Program-made: the position numbers and the translations under genes
The notes under the pieces: model-generated
What the model saw: the letters and a program-made list of their open reading frames with translations, nothing else
Databases searched by the model: none
Told to the model about the DNA's origin: nothing
In this document: positions 36,836 through 44,827 of the stretch, in pieces
Numbering within the stretch: position 1 is the stretch's first letter
Layout: each line of letters begins with the position of its first letter
Assembly (NCBI GenBank): GCA_022820725.1
Contig: JAJEFA010000002.1
Span: forward strand, 124,001-188,000
Length of the DNA: 64,000 bases
DNA from: Candidatus Binatia bacterium
Lineage (GTDB): Bacteria; Desulfobacterota; Binatia; Bin18
Direction: 5' to 3'

Positions 36836-37711
36836 CTAGAGATAGCCCTTTTGCTCGTAAAATCCGCGGACCGCTGACTCAAAACCTTGCGGATTATCTC
36901 CCATGACCGAATGACCAGCCTTGGGTACGAGGGCAAACTCAGAACCAGGGATCAGTTCCTGTAAGTCGCGGGCGCCATCCAGGGAAAAGACATCGCTCTC
37001 GCCGCCCTTGACCACCAAGGTCGGACATCGGATTTTCTTGACCGCCGCAGACAGTTCTGCCTGCATCTGTTTGACATCAACCTTCCGGTGGCCGTCGCTG
37101 AAATACGTATCGTATTTCCAGGTCCACTTGCCCTCTGGAGTCTCTTTGAGATTATACACCACCGTATATTTCCGAATGACTTCGAGCGGACGCCTTGGAT
37201 TAAAGCGATGAATCACCTCTGCCGCCTGATCCAGAGAGTCGAATTCACGGTAGTTTTTCATAAAATCACGAATATGCTTGACACCTTTAGGCTCTACCCG
37301 CGGACCGACATCAACGACGACCAGGGCTTCGACTTTGTCAGAGTATTTTGCGGTGAAGGCGAGCGAGTTTGCTCCTCCCATCGACATGCCGGTCAGAAAG
37401 AAACGATCCAGACCGAGCGCATCGGTGAAGGCATTGGCATCCTCGACCATGGTGGCGCGTGAATAATCCTTATCGGCCGCCCAGTCCGTATCCCCATGGC
37501 CACGCTGATCAAAAGCCATCACATGAAAATGCTCGGACATGGCCGCAGCGAACAGATCCCAGGTATGACAGGTCTGCCCGACTCCATGCAGCAGGACTAA
37601 TGGCGACTTTTCCGGGCTACCCCAGTCGAGATAGTGAAATCGCAATCCGTTCGCCTGAACGTAGTGATCCGTGAACTGTTTCGCGTCCGGGGTTGATTCT
37701 TGAGCCGCCAT
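36836..37711 (-). CDS. Alpha/beta hydrolase
   Basis: The 291-residue protein has the alpha/beta-hydrolase fold features: oxyanion region LLHGVGQTCHTWD (about residues 39-51), the nucleophile elbow GMSMGG (Ser near residue 112), an acidic residue in GGESDVFS, and His in KAGHSVMGDNP near residue 272. No signal peptide. It may be an esterase, lipase or C-C bond hydrolase. AAGGAGG precedes the ATG at 37711. It lies before the SDR and phosphatase genes on the same strand. Confidence 0.9.
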   Translation of the reverse strand: MAAQESTPDAKQFTDHYVQANGLRFHYLDWGSPEKSPLVLLHGVGQTCHTWDLFAAAMSEHFHVMAFDQRGHGDTDWAADKDYSRATMVEDANAFTDALGLDRFFLTGMSMGGANSLAFTAKYSDKVEALVVVDVGPRVEPKGVKHIRDFMKNYREFDSLDQAAEVIHRFNPRRPLEVIRKYTVVYNLKETPEGKWTWKYDTYFSDGHRKVDVKQMQAELSAAVKKIRCPTLVVKGGESDVFSLDGARDLQELIPGSEFALVPKAGHSVMGDNPQGFESAVRGFYEQKGYL

Positions 37712-37789
37712 GTATCGTCCTCCTTTTGCGCGCGTCCCCTGCGTTATTGCGGGGCCACAATAGAGGAAAATCTACGGAGGGGAAAGGTA

Positions 37790-38437
37790 TTAGAGCAGTG
37801 ACCGTACCACCTCGGGCGTGACTTCTCCGAGGTTGGATAAGACGAGAACTGCCTGACTAAAGTCATTGTTTCGAGTGTATACATTCGGTACGGCGATGCA
37901 GGCAATGCCAGCTCTGGCAGCCGCCGTGACACCACGATAGGTGTCCTCTACGACTACGCACCGCTCGCGAGCCAGCCCGAGCTTTTTGACTGCAGCTAAA
38001 AAGGCATCCGGCTCAGGTTTCGCTCGTTCATAATCCTGACGGGCGACCGTGTGATCGAAAAACCGGTCAAGGTCAAACCGCCGCAGGACGAAGTCTAAAT
38101 GTTCACGGTTGCTATTGGTTGCGACAGTGAGCCCAAAATGATCGGACAACCGTGTCAGGGCTTCCTGCACATAAGGCATCAACGTCGCTTCCGTTTTTAA
38201 TAACCGAAGAAAAATAGGCGAACGCAACTGGCGCAAGGTGGCTGGTGCGACCGGCAAATTGTACTTTTCTACGATATATTCGGGTCCGATCCCCTGAGCG
38301 ATCCAGTACTCTTCATATTCTCGCTGTGTCACGGTGACGCCATACGGCTTGAGCACTTCGCTATACGCGCGGTAGTACAACCCCTCAGAGTCAATGAGAA
38401 CCCCGTCCAAATCGAAGATTATGCCAGCATCTGCCAT
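37790..38437 (-). CDS. HAD superfamily hydrolase (beta-phosphoglucomutase-like)
   Basis: A 215-residue HAD hydrolase with motif I DLDGVLIDSE (residues 9-18), motif II in LTVATNSN (about residues 104-111), the Lys in ERAKPEPDAF and motif IV VVEDTYRG. The cap region between motifs I and II matches subfamily IA, such as phosphoglycolate phosphatase or beta-phosphoglucomutase. Substrate unknown. It faces away from the 114-bp repeat and the small gene at 38568. Confidence 0.9.
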   Translation of the reverse strand: MADAGIIFDLDGVLIDSEGLYYRAYSEVLKPYGVTVTQREYEEYWIAQGIGPEYIVEKYNLPVAPATLRQLRSPIFLRLLKTEATLMPYVQEALTRLSDHFGLTVATNSNREHLDFVLRRFDLDRFFDHTVARQDYERAKPEPDAFLAAVKKLGLARERCVVVEDTYRGVTAAARAGIACIAVPNVYTRNNDFSQAVLVLSNLGEVTPEVVRSLL

Positions 38438-38499
38438 CCCTCACTCACTTTCTCCAACTCATAATTCATTCGTTTTCCGTTTTGTAGTATACTCTTTGG

Positions 38500-38613
38500 C
38501 TATAAGCATTCAGTATTGATACTGAATGGTAATTGATATGCCGAATGGCATAAAGGAAAACAATGCTATGCAGCATAGAGCATTACCGCTCAGAAGAAAT
38601 TCTGAGCGCTCCC
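38500..38613 (+). repeat. Four-hairpin 114-bp repeat, copy A
   Basis: Identical to 41469-41582 except for three substitutions. It contains four successive stem-loops: CATTCAGTAT/ATACTGAATG, ATGCC/GGCAT, AATGCTATG paired with CATA..GCATT, and GCTCAGAA/TTCTGAGC. It has AAAGGA and ATG (38568), and fuses in frame with the next small gene. Confidence 0.85.
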
Positions 38614-38840
38614 TGAAAGCGGACCAAGACGATCCGTCCGCGGCCTGGGTTGAGATATTTCAGGAACTGGGCTTTCCAGCCTACCCTGTTCGGGTCGAGG
38701 GGGACATGGTCTGTATTATGGCCCCAGCAGCGGATTGTCCGCGTTTACTCGAAGAGGCAATCCGTGAGCCGCTGATTCAACATGGCAAAGCCTTAGGCTA
38801 TCGGTTTATTACACTCGATATTGGGCACTTCGTGGAATAA
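38568..38840 (+). CDS. Small protein resembling the C-terminal domain of LarE
   Basis: The 90-residue product starts inside repeat A (AAAGGA 9 nt before the ATG), so its first 15 residues (MQHRALPLRRNSERS) come from the repeat. The rest, WVEIFQELGFPAYPVRVEGD through LGYRFITLDIG, resembles the C-terminal segment of LarE (PP-loop sulfur transferase for the Ni-pincer cofactor) that ends in GFRYVTLDL-type sequence. It lacks the PP-loop and catalytic Cys, so it is a stand-alone domain. An ATG at 38526 would add 14 residues of repeat. It ends 12 bp from the convergent GFA gene. Confidence 0.6.
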   Translation: MQHRALPLRRNSERSLKADQDDPSAAWVEIFQELGFPAYPVRVEGDMVCIMAPAADCPRLLEEAIREPLIQHGKALGYRFITLDIGHFVE

Positions 38841-38852
38841 CGGGGACCTCGT

Positions 38853-39227
38853 TTACTTCTTATCGAGGTTCGTCCGGGCCTGCTCCCAGTCCTGGCCGTT
38901 GAAGAGCTCGATTTCCAGCTCTTCCAGATTCACGTCATCCACACAGCGCATATTCACATCGATCATATTGGGGTGTGAACGCGGAATATAGTACGAGGAG
39001 ATCCCACACACAGGGCAAAAATAATGCTTGGCCGTCTTGGTATGAAATTCATACAGGCTAAGAGCGTCTGGAGAAGACAGCAATCGAAACTGCTCAGGCT
39101 CGACGATCCAGTGCAAAAAGCCCTTCTTCCTACAGATTGAGCAATTACAGTCCAGTACCCGGTTAATCTGACCGGAGACCTTAAATCGGACACGCCCGCA
39201 ATGACAACCGCCCGTGTAGGTTGGCAT
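38853..39227 (-). CDS. GFA / CENP-V domain zinc protein
   Basis: The 124-residue protein carries the zinc-binding cysteines of the GFA (glutathione-dependent formaldehyde-activating-like) family: GCHCGRVRF (Cys8, Cys10), CNCSICRKKG, and CPVCG near 73-77. The fold is a small zinc-bound beta domain; the specific activity of most members is not known. The start ATG at 39227 matches the family start (MPTYTGGCHCG). It sits between the convergent LarE-like gene and the divergent tRNA-Pro. Confidence 0.88.
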   Translation of the reverse strand: MPTYTGGCHCGRVRFKVSGQINRVLDCNCSICRKKGFLHWIVEPEQFRLLSSPDALSLYEFHTKTAKHYFCPVCGISSYYIPRSHPNMIDVNMRCVDDVNLEELEIELFNGQDWEQARTNLDKK

Positions 39228-39319
39228 ATTCGCCTCTCATTATCCTCGAAATTCTCCGCGGAAGACTCATACCTCCCCTGCATAGCAAGAAACAGGGAAC
39301 CAGAGAAGCTGTCAGGCCC

Positions 39320-39349
39320 TTGACCCTTTGAGTCCCCAAGCGATATGAG
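39320..39349 (+). promoter_or_regulatory. Candidate promoter for tRNA-Pro
   Basis: TTGACC, an 18-bp spacer and TATGAG end 9 bp before the first base of tRNA-Pro, so the transcript would start almost at the mature 5' end. Confidence 0.45.
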
Positions 39350-39358
39350 GGAGCAGAT

Positions 39359-39435
39359 CGGGGTGTGGCGCAGTCTGGTAGCGTACTCGCTTGGGGTGCG
39401 AGTGGTCGGCCGTTCAAATCGGCTCACCCCGACCA
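39359..39435 (+). tRNA. tRNA-Pro (anticodon GGG)
   Basis: A 77-nt gene including encoded CCA: acceptor CGGGGTG/CACCCCG, discriminator A, anticodon arm CTCGC-TTGGGGT-GCGAG with GGG, T loop GTTCAAATC. It is followed 14 nt later by a strong terminator and then surE. Confidence 0.96.
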
Positions 39436-39449
39436 TGTTGACTACGTGA

Positions 39450-39487
39450 GGAAAGGCGATCACACAGGTGGTCGCCTTTCCTTTTTT
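39450..39487 (+). terminator. Rho-independent terminator after tRNA-Pro
   Basis: GGAAAGGCGA pairs with TCGCCTTTCC, with the loop partly paired (TCAC/GTGG), followed by six T. It ends the tRNA-Pro transcript; surE begins 25 bp further on. Confidence 0.92.
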
Positions 39488-39511
39488 CCGGCTTTCTGGT
39501 GGAATATCACT

Positions 39512-40276
39512 ATGGTGATTCTGGTGTCGAACGACGACGGTATCCAGTCAGAAGGCCTCCGTTGCCTCGAAGAGGCACTCATGAACGTTGGTGAGGTCTA
39601 TACCGTTGCTCCCGACAAAGAGCAAAGTGCGGTCAGTCATTCTCTGACCCTCCATCGACCCTTGCGGATCGAAGAGGTCGCCCCACACCGCTTTGCCGTC
39701 AACGGCACCCCAACCGATTGCATCAATATTGCCGTCAAAGGGTTCTTACCCGTTCGGCCTGACCTCGTGGTTTCAGGTATCAATAAAGGGCCGAATATGG
39801 GAGACGATATTACGTATTCGGGCACGGTTGCCGCAGCACTGGAAGGAGCTCTTTTAGGCATTCCGGCCATTGCCGTTTCGCTGGTAACATTTACAGCCCC
39901 ATACCATTTCCAAGCGGCCGCCGAGTTCTCGGCTATGCTGGCAACAGAAATCCAGACCCCTCGTTTTCCAGCGGACAGCCTGCTGAACGTCAACGTGCCG
40001 AACCTGCCGCGAGACCAGATCAGAGGCTATCGTTTTACCCGCCAAGGCAAGCGGCATTACGGCGAGAATATTGACGTGCGTACGGACCCGAGAGGCAGAA
40101 AATACTACTGGATCGGCGGTGACGACCTCGGCTTCGATCCCATTGAGGGCTCGGACTGTGTCGCCATCCACGACAGCTATATTTCAGTCACCCCCTTACG
40201 CGCGGACCTCACCCACCAGAGTGCCCTCAAAGTCCTTCAGGATGTCCGGCTGCCCTGGCTTCAGGAAACGGATTAG
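39512..40276 (+). CDS. surE: 5'/3'-nucleotidase SurE
   Basis: This 254-residue phosphatase begins MVILVSNDDGIQSEGL, the family hallmark, with the metal ligands Asp8 and Asp9 and a conserved VNGTPTDC region (about residues 63-70). It removes phosphate from nucleoside monophosphates and is linked to survival in stationary phase. I chose ATG at 39512; an upstream frame from 39365 runs through the tRNA and is not coding. It starts a likely operon with iscS 10 bp downstream. Confidence 0.93.
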   Translation: MVILVSNDDGIQSEGLRCLEEALMNVGEVYTVAPDKEQSAVSHSLTLHRPLRIEEVAPHRFAVNGTPTDCINIAVKGFLPVRPDLVVSGINKGPNMGDDITYSGTVAAALEGALLGIPAIAVSLVTFTAPYHFQAAAEFSAMLATEIQTPRFPADSLLNVNVPNLPRDQIRGYRFTRQGKRHYGENIDVRTDPRGRKYYWIGGDDLGFDPIEGSDCVAIHDSYISVTPLRADLTHQSALKVLQDVRLPWLQETD

Positions 40277-40286
40277 CCGACATTCC

Positions 40287-41447
40287 ATGCAACAGATCTA
40301 TCTTGACTATAATGCAACGACACCCATACGACCGGAAGTCGTAGAGGCCATGTTGCCCTATTTCTCAGGGACGTTCGGCAACCCGTCAAGCGTGCACTGG
40401 GCGGGTCGTCAAGCCAAGCAGGCCCTGGAAATGGCGCGCGATCAAGTGGCGGAGCTGATTGGAGCCAGATCTTCGGAAATACTGTTTACCAGCGGTGGGA
40501 CAGAGAGTAATAATCTGGCCCTACATGGGGTGCTCAAGCCTCGGAGAGCAACCCCCTTTCGTGTCGTGACCACGCCCATCGAACACTCGTCTGTCCTGAA
40601 AACAGTCAAAGCCCTCGGTACCGATGTCACGTCTGTTGAGATGGTAACGCTCGCGGTAAATGGCCAGGGACGCGTCAGTCCGAGCGCCCTTGAAGCTGCC
40701 CTGACCCCGGACACCGCCCTCGTGAGTATCGGCCTTGCCAATCACGAGATTGGTACCCTCCAGCCTATCCGGGAGTTGAGCCCCATGATTCGCGAACGCG
40801 CTATTCCGTTCCATGTGGATGCGGTCCAGGCGGCGGGAAAAATCTCCGTTGATGTGAACCAACTCGGGGTCGATATCCTATCTCTGTCCGCGCATAAAAT
40901 TTATGGCCCCAAAGGGATTGGGGCGCTATATGTACGGCAGGGGACAACGTTGTCTGCGGTTTTTCACGGTGGTCCTCAGGAGCGGGGAAAACGGCCCGGC
41001 ACGGAGAATGTGGCTGCCGCCGTCGGCTTTGGCTGCGCGGCTCAACTCTGCGCCCAAGATATTGAATCGACGCACCCGTGTCTGATACATCTCATAACTC
41101 GCCTGTGGGACGGCATACAGCAGCATATCCCGGATGTCGTCCGGCATACGCCAACGCAGGCCTGCTTACCGAATACCCTGAATGTCGGCTTTGCAGGAGC
41201 CTCGGGCGAAGGCTTAATGATGGGTCTTGACCTTGCCGGCGTTGCCGTTTCCACCGGCTCTGCGTGTGCGGCCGGGTCGGTTGAACCGTCGCATGTACTC
41301 CTGGCTGTAGGCTGCGACGAAGCCGGAGCCAAGAGCGCGATTCGGTTCAGTGCGGGCAGAGAGACGACTGAAGAAGACATCGAAGCGGTGATACGGATAC
41401 TGCCCGGCATTGTAGAACGAGTCCGAAAGGCAGGTCGGAGCGGGTGA
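40287..41447 (+). CDS. iscS: Cysteine desulfurase (IscS/NifS type)
   Basis: A 386-residue PLP-dependent enzyme that takes sulfur from cysteine for Fe-S clusters and tRNA thiolation. Features: YLDYNATTPIRPEV at residues 5-18, the PLP lysine in LSAHKIYGPKG (about residue 204), and the persulfide-forming Cys in TGSACAAGSVEPSHV near residue 328. IscS/NifS start and length fit. The next gene is mnmA, which needs this sulfur via a relay; the close pairing suggests the enzyme serves 2-thiouridine formation in tRNA. An upstream frame to 40071 overlaps surE and is not used. Confidence 0.94.
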   Translation: MQQIYLDYNATTPIRPEVVEAMLPYFSGTFGNPSSVHWAGRQAKQALEMARDQVAELIGARSSEILFTSGGTESNNLALHGVLKPRRATPFRVVTTPIEHSSVLKTVKALGTDVTSVEMVTLAVNGQGRVSPSALEAALTPDTALVSIGLANHEIGTLQPIRELSPMIRERAIPFHVDAVQAAGKISVDVNQLGVDILSLSAHKIYGPKGIGALYVRQGTTLSAVFHGGPQERGKRPGTENVAAAVGFGCAAQLCAQDIESTHPCLIHLITRLWDGIQQHIPDVVRHTPTQACLPNTLNVGFAGASGEGLMMGLDLAGVAVSTGSACAAGSVEPSHVLLAVGCDEAGAKSAIRFSAGRETTEEDIEAVIRILPGIVERVRKAGRSG

Positions 41448-41468
41448 TAGAAATAGCCGCTCAATTCT

Positions 41469-41582
41469 CTATAAGCATTCAGTATTGATACTGAATGGTA
41501 ATTGATATGCCGAATGGCATGAAGGAAAACAATGCTATGCAGCATAGAGCATTACCGCTCAGAAGAAATCCTGAGTGCTCCC
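41469..41582 (+). repeat. Four-hairpin 114-bp repeat, copy B
   Basis: Second copy of the element at 38500, in the same direction, placed between iscS and mnmA. It differs at three bases, one of which (in the last hairpin) makes a G-T pair and another a mismatch. The copy supplies AAGGA and the mnmA start codon. Confidence 0.85.
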
Positions 41583-42679
41583 CCAACCTTCAAGAGAACC
41601 ACGGCACCCGCGTCCTTGCAGCGCTGAGTGGCGGGGTGGATAGCGCGGTCGCAACGGCTCTGCTCGTCGAAGCCGGCTACGAGGTTATTGCGATTTCCAT
41701 GTTGCTCGCCGGCTCGACCGAGGGCCATGTCGGCAGTTGTTGCTCTATTGATGATTTTCAGGATGCGCGCCGCGTCGCTGAGCAGCTCGGCATTCCGTAT
41801 TACGTCCTCAACCTGAAAGAAGCCTTTCAAACACGCGTCATCGATGTTTTTACACAGGAATATCAGCATGGTCGGACACCGAATCCCTGTCTGCTGTGCA
41901 ACCGTGATCTCAAGTTTGACCTGCTGTGGCAACGCGCACGCGAACTCGACGCCACGTATGTGGCTACCGGCCATTATGCCCGGATAGGTTGGGATGAAGC
42001 GACCCGGACGGCTCACCTCCTACGCGGGGTCGATCCGTATAAGGATCAATCGTACTTCCTCTTTACCCTCAATCAGGCTCAACTCAAACGCACCCTCTTT
42101 CCGGTTGGCCACCTGACCAAAGAGCAGGTCCGGACCAAGGCCCACGCGCTGGACTTGCGCGTGGCCGAGAAGCCGGAGAGCCAGGATATCTGTTTTGTTC
42201 CAGATGGGAATTATGCCCGCTTTCTCGAACGGCGAATAGCCTCCGATCGTGTGATATCAGGAGAAATTGTCGATCAGGCGGGGCAGGTTTTAGGTTCGCA
42301 TGCTGGCATCCATCGCTTTACGATCGGCCAGCGGCGGGGCCTGGGGCTCGGCGGATTGACTCAGCCTCATTATGTCACCCATATTGATCCTGCATCCGGC
42401 CGCGTGACCGTTGGCACACAGGAGCAACTCAAGCGGCACGGCCTACGGGCCAAAGACGTCAATTGGGTATCGGGCGATCAACCGGACTCCGTTCAGGTTG
42501 CGGCCAAAATTCGCTATCGTCAGGATCCCATTGCCGCAACGGTCAGCGTCACCACTTCCACCACCGCAGAGGTGTGGTTTCAGGAGGCTTCTCCAGCGAT
42601 CACACCGGGACAGGCGGTTGTGTTTTATGACGGAGACCTCGTGCTAGGCGGGGGCTGGATTGAGGGCCCTCTCCCGTAA
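41537..42679 (+). CDS. mnmA: tRNA-specific 2-thiouridylase MnmA
   Basis: MnmA makes 2-thiouridine at position 34 of tRNA-Lys, -Glu and -Gln, using ATP and sulfur relayed from IscS. The protein has the PP-loop SGGVDS at residues 31-36, catalytic Cys regions NPCLLCNRDLKF (about residue 118) and SQDICFV (about residue 217), and GHYAR near 150. From ATG 41537 it is 380 residues, about 15-20 longer than usual: the extra N terminus (MQHRALPLRRNPECS) is encoded by repeat B. The family normally begins just before RVLAALSGG, so the repeat has donated the start. The window encodes tRNA-Lys, -Glu and -Gln, its substrates. Confidence 0.93.
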   Translation: MQHRALPLRRNPECSPNLQENHGTRVLAALSGGVDSAVATALLVEAGYEVIAISMLLAGSTEGHVGSCCSIDDFQDARRVAEQLGIPYYVLNLKEAFQTRVIDVFTQEYQHGRTPNPCLLCNRDLKFDLLWQRARELDATYVATGHYARIGWDEATRTAHLLRGVDPYKDQSYFLFTLNQAQLKRTLFPVGHLTKEQVRTKAHALDLRVAEKPESQDICFVPDGNYARFLERRIASDRVISGEIVDQAGQVLGSHAGIHRFTIGQRRGLGLGGLTQPHYVTHIDPASGRVTVGTQEQLKRHGLRAKDVNWVSGDQPDSVQVAAKIRYRQDPIAATVSVTTSTTAEVWFQEASPAITPGQAVVFYDGDLVLGGGWIEGPLP

Positions 42680-42693
42680 AGGACGTTGTATTC

Positions 42694-44079
42694 ATGTCGC
42701 TTGCTGCCTCACTTGACGTGACCTCTTCACCCCACACCTCGCGTCGGGTTGCCATCACCACCCTGGGCTGTAAGGTGAATCAGTACGATACGGCCACGCT
42801 GCAAGAGCGTCTCTCGGCCGCTGGTCACCAGTGCGTCTCTTTTAGCGATGCAGCCGAGGTCTATATCGTCAATAGTTGCACGGTCACCAATCAGGCGGAC
42901 GCCGAGAGTCGCCAGTTGGTCCGCCGGGCGAGGCGGCGTAACCCGGAGGCCCAGGTCATTATGACCGGCTGTTATGCGCAGGTGAGTCCAGATGCCGTGG
43001 CCCATATGCCCGAAGTGGATTATGTTGTCGGGCTCAATCGGCTCGACGACCTGGTTCGCCTAGTCGCTCAGGGGGTCTCCACCCCGCAGCCACCAGACCA
43101 GAAGGTTTTTGTCAGCAAGCTGCGAACCGCCAGGCATGAATCCACGCCAGAGATCAATACGTTTGGAGCAGTGACCTTTCAGGGTCAGACTCGAGCGTTT
43201 CTCAAAGTTCAGGAAGGGTGTGACCTTTTCTGTACGTTTTGTATTGTGCCCATGTCGCGCGGGAAAAGCCGCAGTATCGCTCCGCGCGTCATCCTGGAGC
43301 AGCTCGACCGCCTAGCCGACCAAGGCTTTCAGGAAGTAGTCCTGACCGGTATCCATCTGGGCGGCTATGGCGCAGACCTCCATCCCCAGGTCAATCTGGC
43401 CTGGTTGCTCGAAGCCCTGGAGGAACAGCGACCGGTTCCGCGTGTACGTCTGAGTTCGCTCGACCCGCATGAAATCAGTCCCACCTTGATACAACTCCTC
43501 ACCCACTCGGAGATCCTGTGTCCCCATTTACATATTCCTCTCCAATGGGGGGAAGATTCCATCCTGGCTCGAATGCGAAGGCGATACGATACCGCCCTCG
43601 CCAGAGACATTCTGACCGAACTGCGGGAGCGATTACCACACGCGGCCTTAGGGACAGACCTTATCGTCGGCTTTCCCGGTGAGGGCGAGACGGAATTTTC
43701 CCAGGGAATGGACTTTTTGGAGGAAAGCCCTTTTACGTATTTCCACGTATTTCCCTACTCAGTCAGGAGTGGGACGACCGCGGCAAAGTTCACAGACCGA
43801 GTTCCCCCATCCGTTATCCACGAGAGAGCGGGGCTGGTTCGTGCCCTCGGTGAACGCAAGAAAGCGGCATTCATCCGTCAGTTTGAGTCTGAGACTTTGC
43901 CGGTCCTTTTTGAGCATCAGCGGGACAAATCCAGCGGGCGACTCAAGGGCTATAGCCGCAACTATATCAGAGTCTATGCGGACGGCAGCGATGACTATAT
44001 GAACCGAGAAGTTCCAGTGAGAATGACGCGGGCGGATGATGGGTTGCTGTCCGGTACTATTCTTCAGGACGCCGCATGA
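42694..44079 (+). CDS. mtaB: tRNA t6A37 methylthiotransferase MtaB
   Basis: The 461-residue radical SAM enzyme adds a methylthio group to t6A at position 37 of some tRNAs. The N-terminal MTTase domain has the cluster cysteines in LGCKVNQYD, NSCTVTNQAD and GCYAQ; the radical SAM triad is CDLFCTFCIVP near residue 178. A C-terminal TRAM-like segment follows. It lies 14 bp after mnmA, giving two tRNA modification enzymes in a row. The MtaB (not MiaB) assignment rests on the N terminus CKVNQYDT and overall length. Confidence 0.9.
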   Translation: MSLAASLDVTSSPHTSRRVAITTLGCKVNQYDTATLQERLSAAGHQCVSFSDAAEVYIVNSCTVTNQADAESRQLVRRARRRNPEAQVIMTGCYAQVSPDAVAHMPEVDYVVGLNRLDDLVRLVAQGVSTPQPPDQKVFVSKLRTARHESTPEINTFGAVTFQGQTRAFLKVQEGCDLFCTFCIVPMSRGKSRSIAPRVILEQLDRLADQGFQEVVLTGIHLGGYGADLHPQVNLAWLLEALEEQRPVPRVRLSSLDPHEISPTLIQLLTHSEILCPHLHIPLQWGEDSILARMRRRYDTALARDILTELRERLPHAALGTDLIVGFPGEGETEFSQGMDFLEESPFTYFHVFPYSVRSGTTAAKFTDRVPPSVIHERAGLVRALGERKKAAFIRQFESETLPVLFEHQRDKSSGRLKGYSRNYIRVYADGSDDYMNREVPVRMTRADDGLLSGTILQDAA

Positions 44080-44819
44080 GGAATTGTGCTCGTGCTTTAA
44101 GACCCATGTCTGATCCAACCGACATCACCGTCCTTCAGTCCATCCTTGGATATACGTTTACCAACCCAGCTCTCCTCCAACTCGCCCTAACGCACCGGTC
44201 TGCCCAACTTGAGGAGGGCGAAGAGCAAAACGAAAAGCTGGAATTCTTAGGTGATGCCGTTTTAGGGCTTGTGATGAGCGATCTTCTTTTCCGCCAGTTC
44301 CCCCAATATCGTGAAGGAGACTTATCGAAGATGCGTGCCTCGCTGGTCAATGCGGAAGTGCTCGCAGTCAAAGCTCAGACCCTCTCTCTCGGAGACTGGC
44401 TGCGTATGGGACGGGGCGAGGAGCGGAGCGGCGGTCGAGGCAAACCCTCCATCCTCGCCGCGGCGTACGAGGCCGTGCTGGGCGCCATCTACCTTGATGG
44501 TGGCTTCCCTCCCGTCACCCAGCTTGTCGCCAAGAATTTTGTTGAAGACCTGCAAGAGACAGAGCGGATGGCCGCGTTTGACAGCAAAACCCGTCTGCAG
44601 GAAATTACCCAAAAAATATTTAAACAAACTCCGTCCTATGAGGTCATCAAGGTGAACGGACCTGACCATGAAAAGCGGTTTGTCAGCCAAGTATCCATAG
44701 CCGGGGAAATATACGGCCGGGGTGAAGGACGCAGTAAAAAACGTGCCCATCAGGCAGCGGCGTCCCAGACTCTCGAACTGCTTAAGCATAAGAATCTCAC
44801 GTCGCTGAAAGACGTATAA
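44076..44819 (+). CDS. rnc: Ribonuclease III
   Basis: RNase III cuts double-stranded RNA in rRNA and mRNA processing. The RNase III signature NEKLEFLGDAVL is at about residues 52-63, and a C-terminal dsRNA-binding domain covers about 170-240 (GEGRSKKRAHQAAA). I chose ATG 44076, which overlaps the mtaB stop (ATGA) and has AGGA 6 nt upstream; the ATG at 44106 gives a more typical N terminus (237 residues) but has no ribosome-binding site. Confidence 0.95.
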   Translation: MRNCARALRPMSDPTDITVLQSILGYTFTNPALLQLALTHRSAQLEEGEEQNEKLEFLGDAVLGLVMSDLLFRQFPQYREGDLSKMRASLVNAEVLAVKAQTLSLGDWLRMGRGEERSGGRGKPSILAAAYEAVLGAIYLDGGFPPVTQLVAKNFVEDLQETERMAAFDSKTRLQEITQKIFKQTPSYEVIKVNGPDHEKRFVSQVSIAGEIYGRGEGRSKKRAHQAAASQTLELLKHKNLTSLKDV

Positions 44820-44827
44820 ATCGGGAC

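Noticed and set aside
38500..41582. CRISPR array or integron attC sites as explanation for the two repeats
   Set aside because: Only two copies, 3 kb apart, no regular spacers, no cas or integrase genes nearby, and the internal structure is four separate hairpins.
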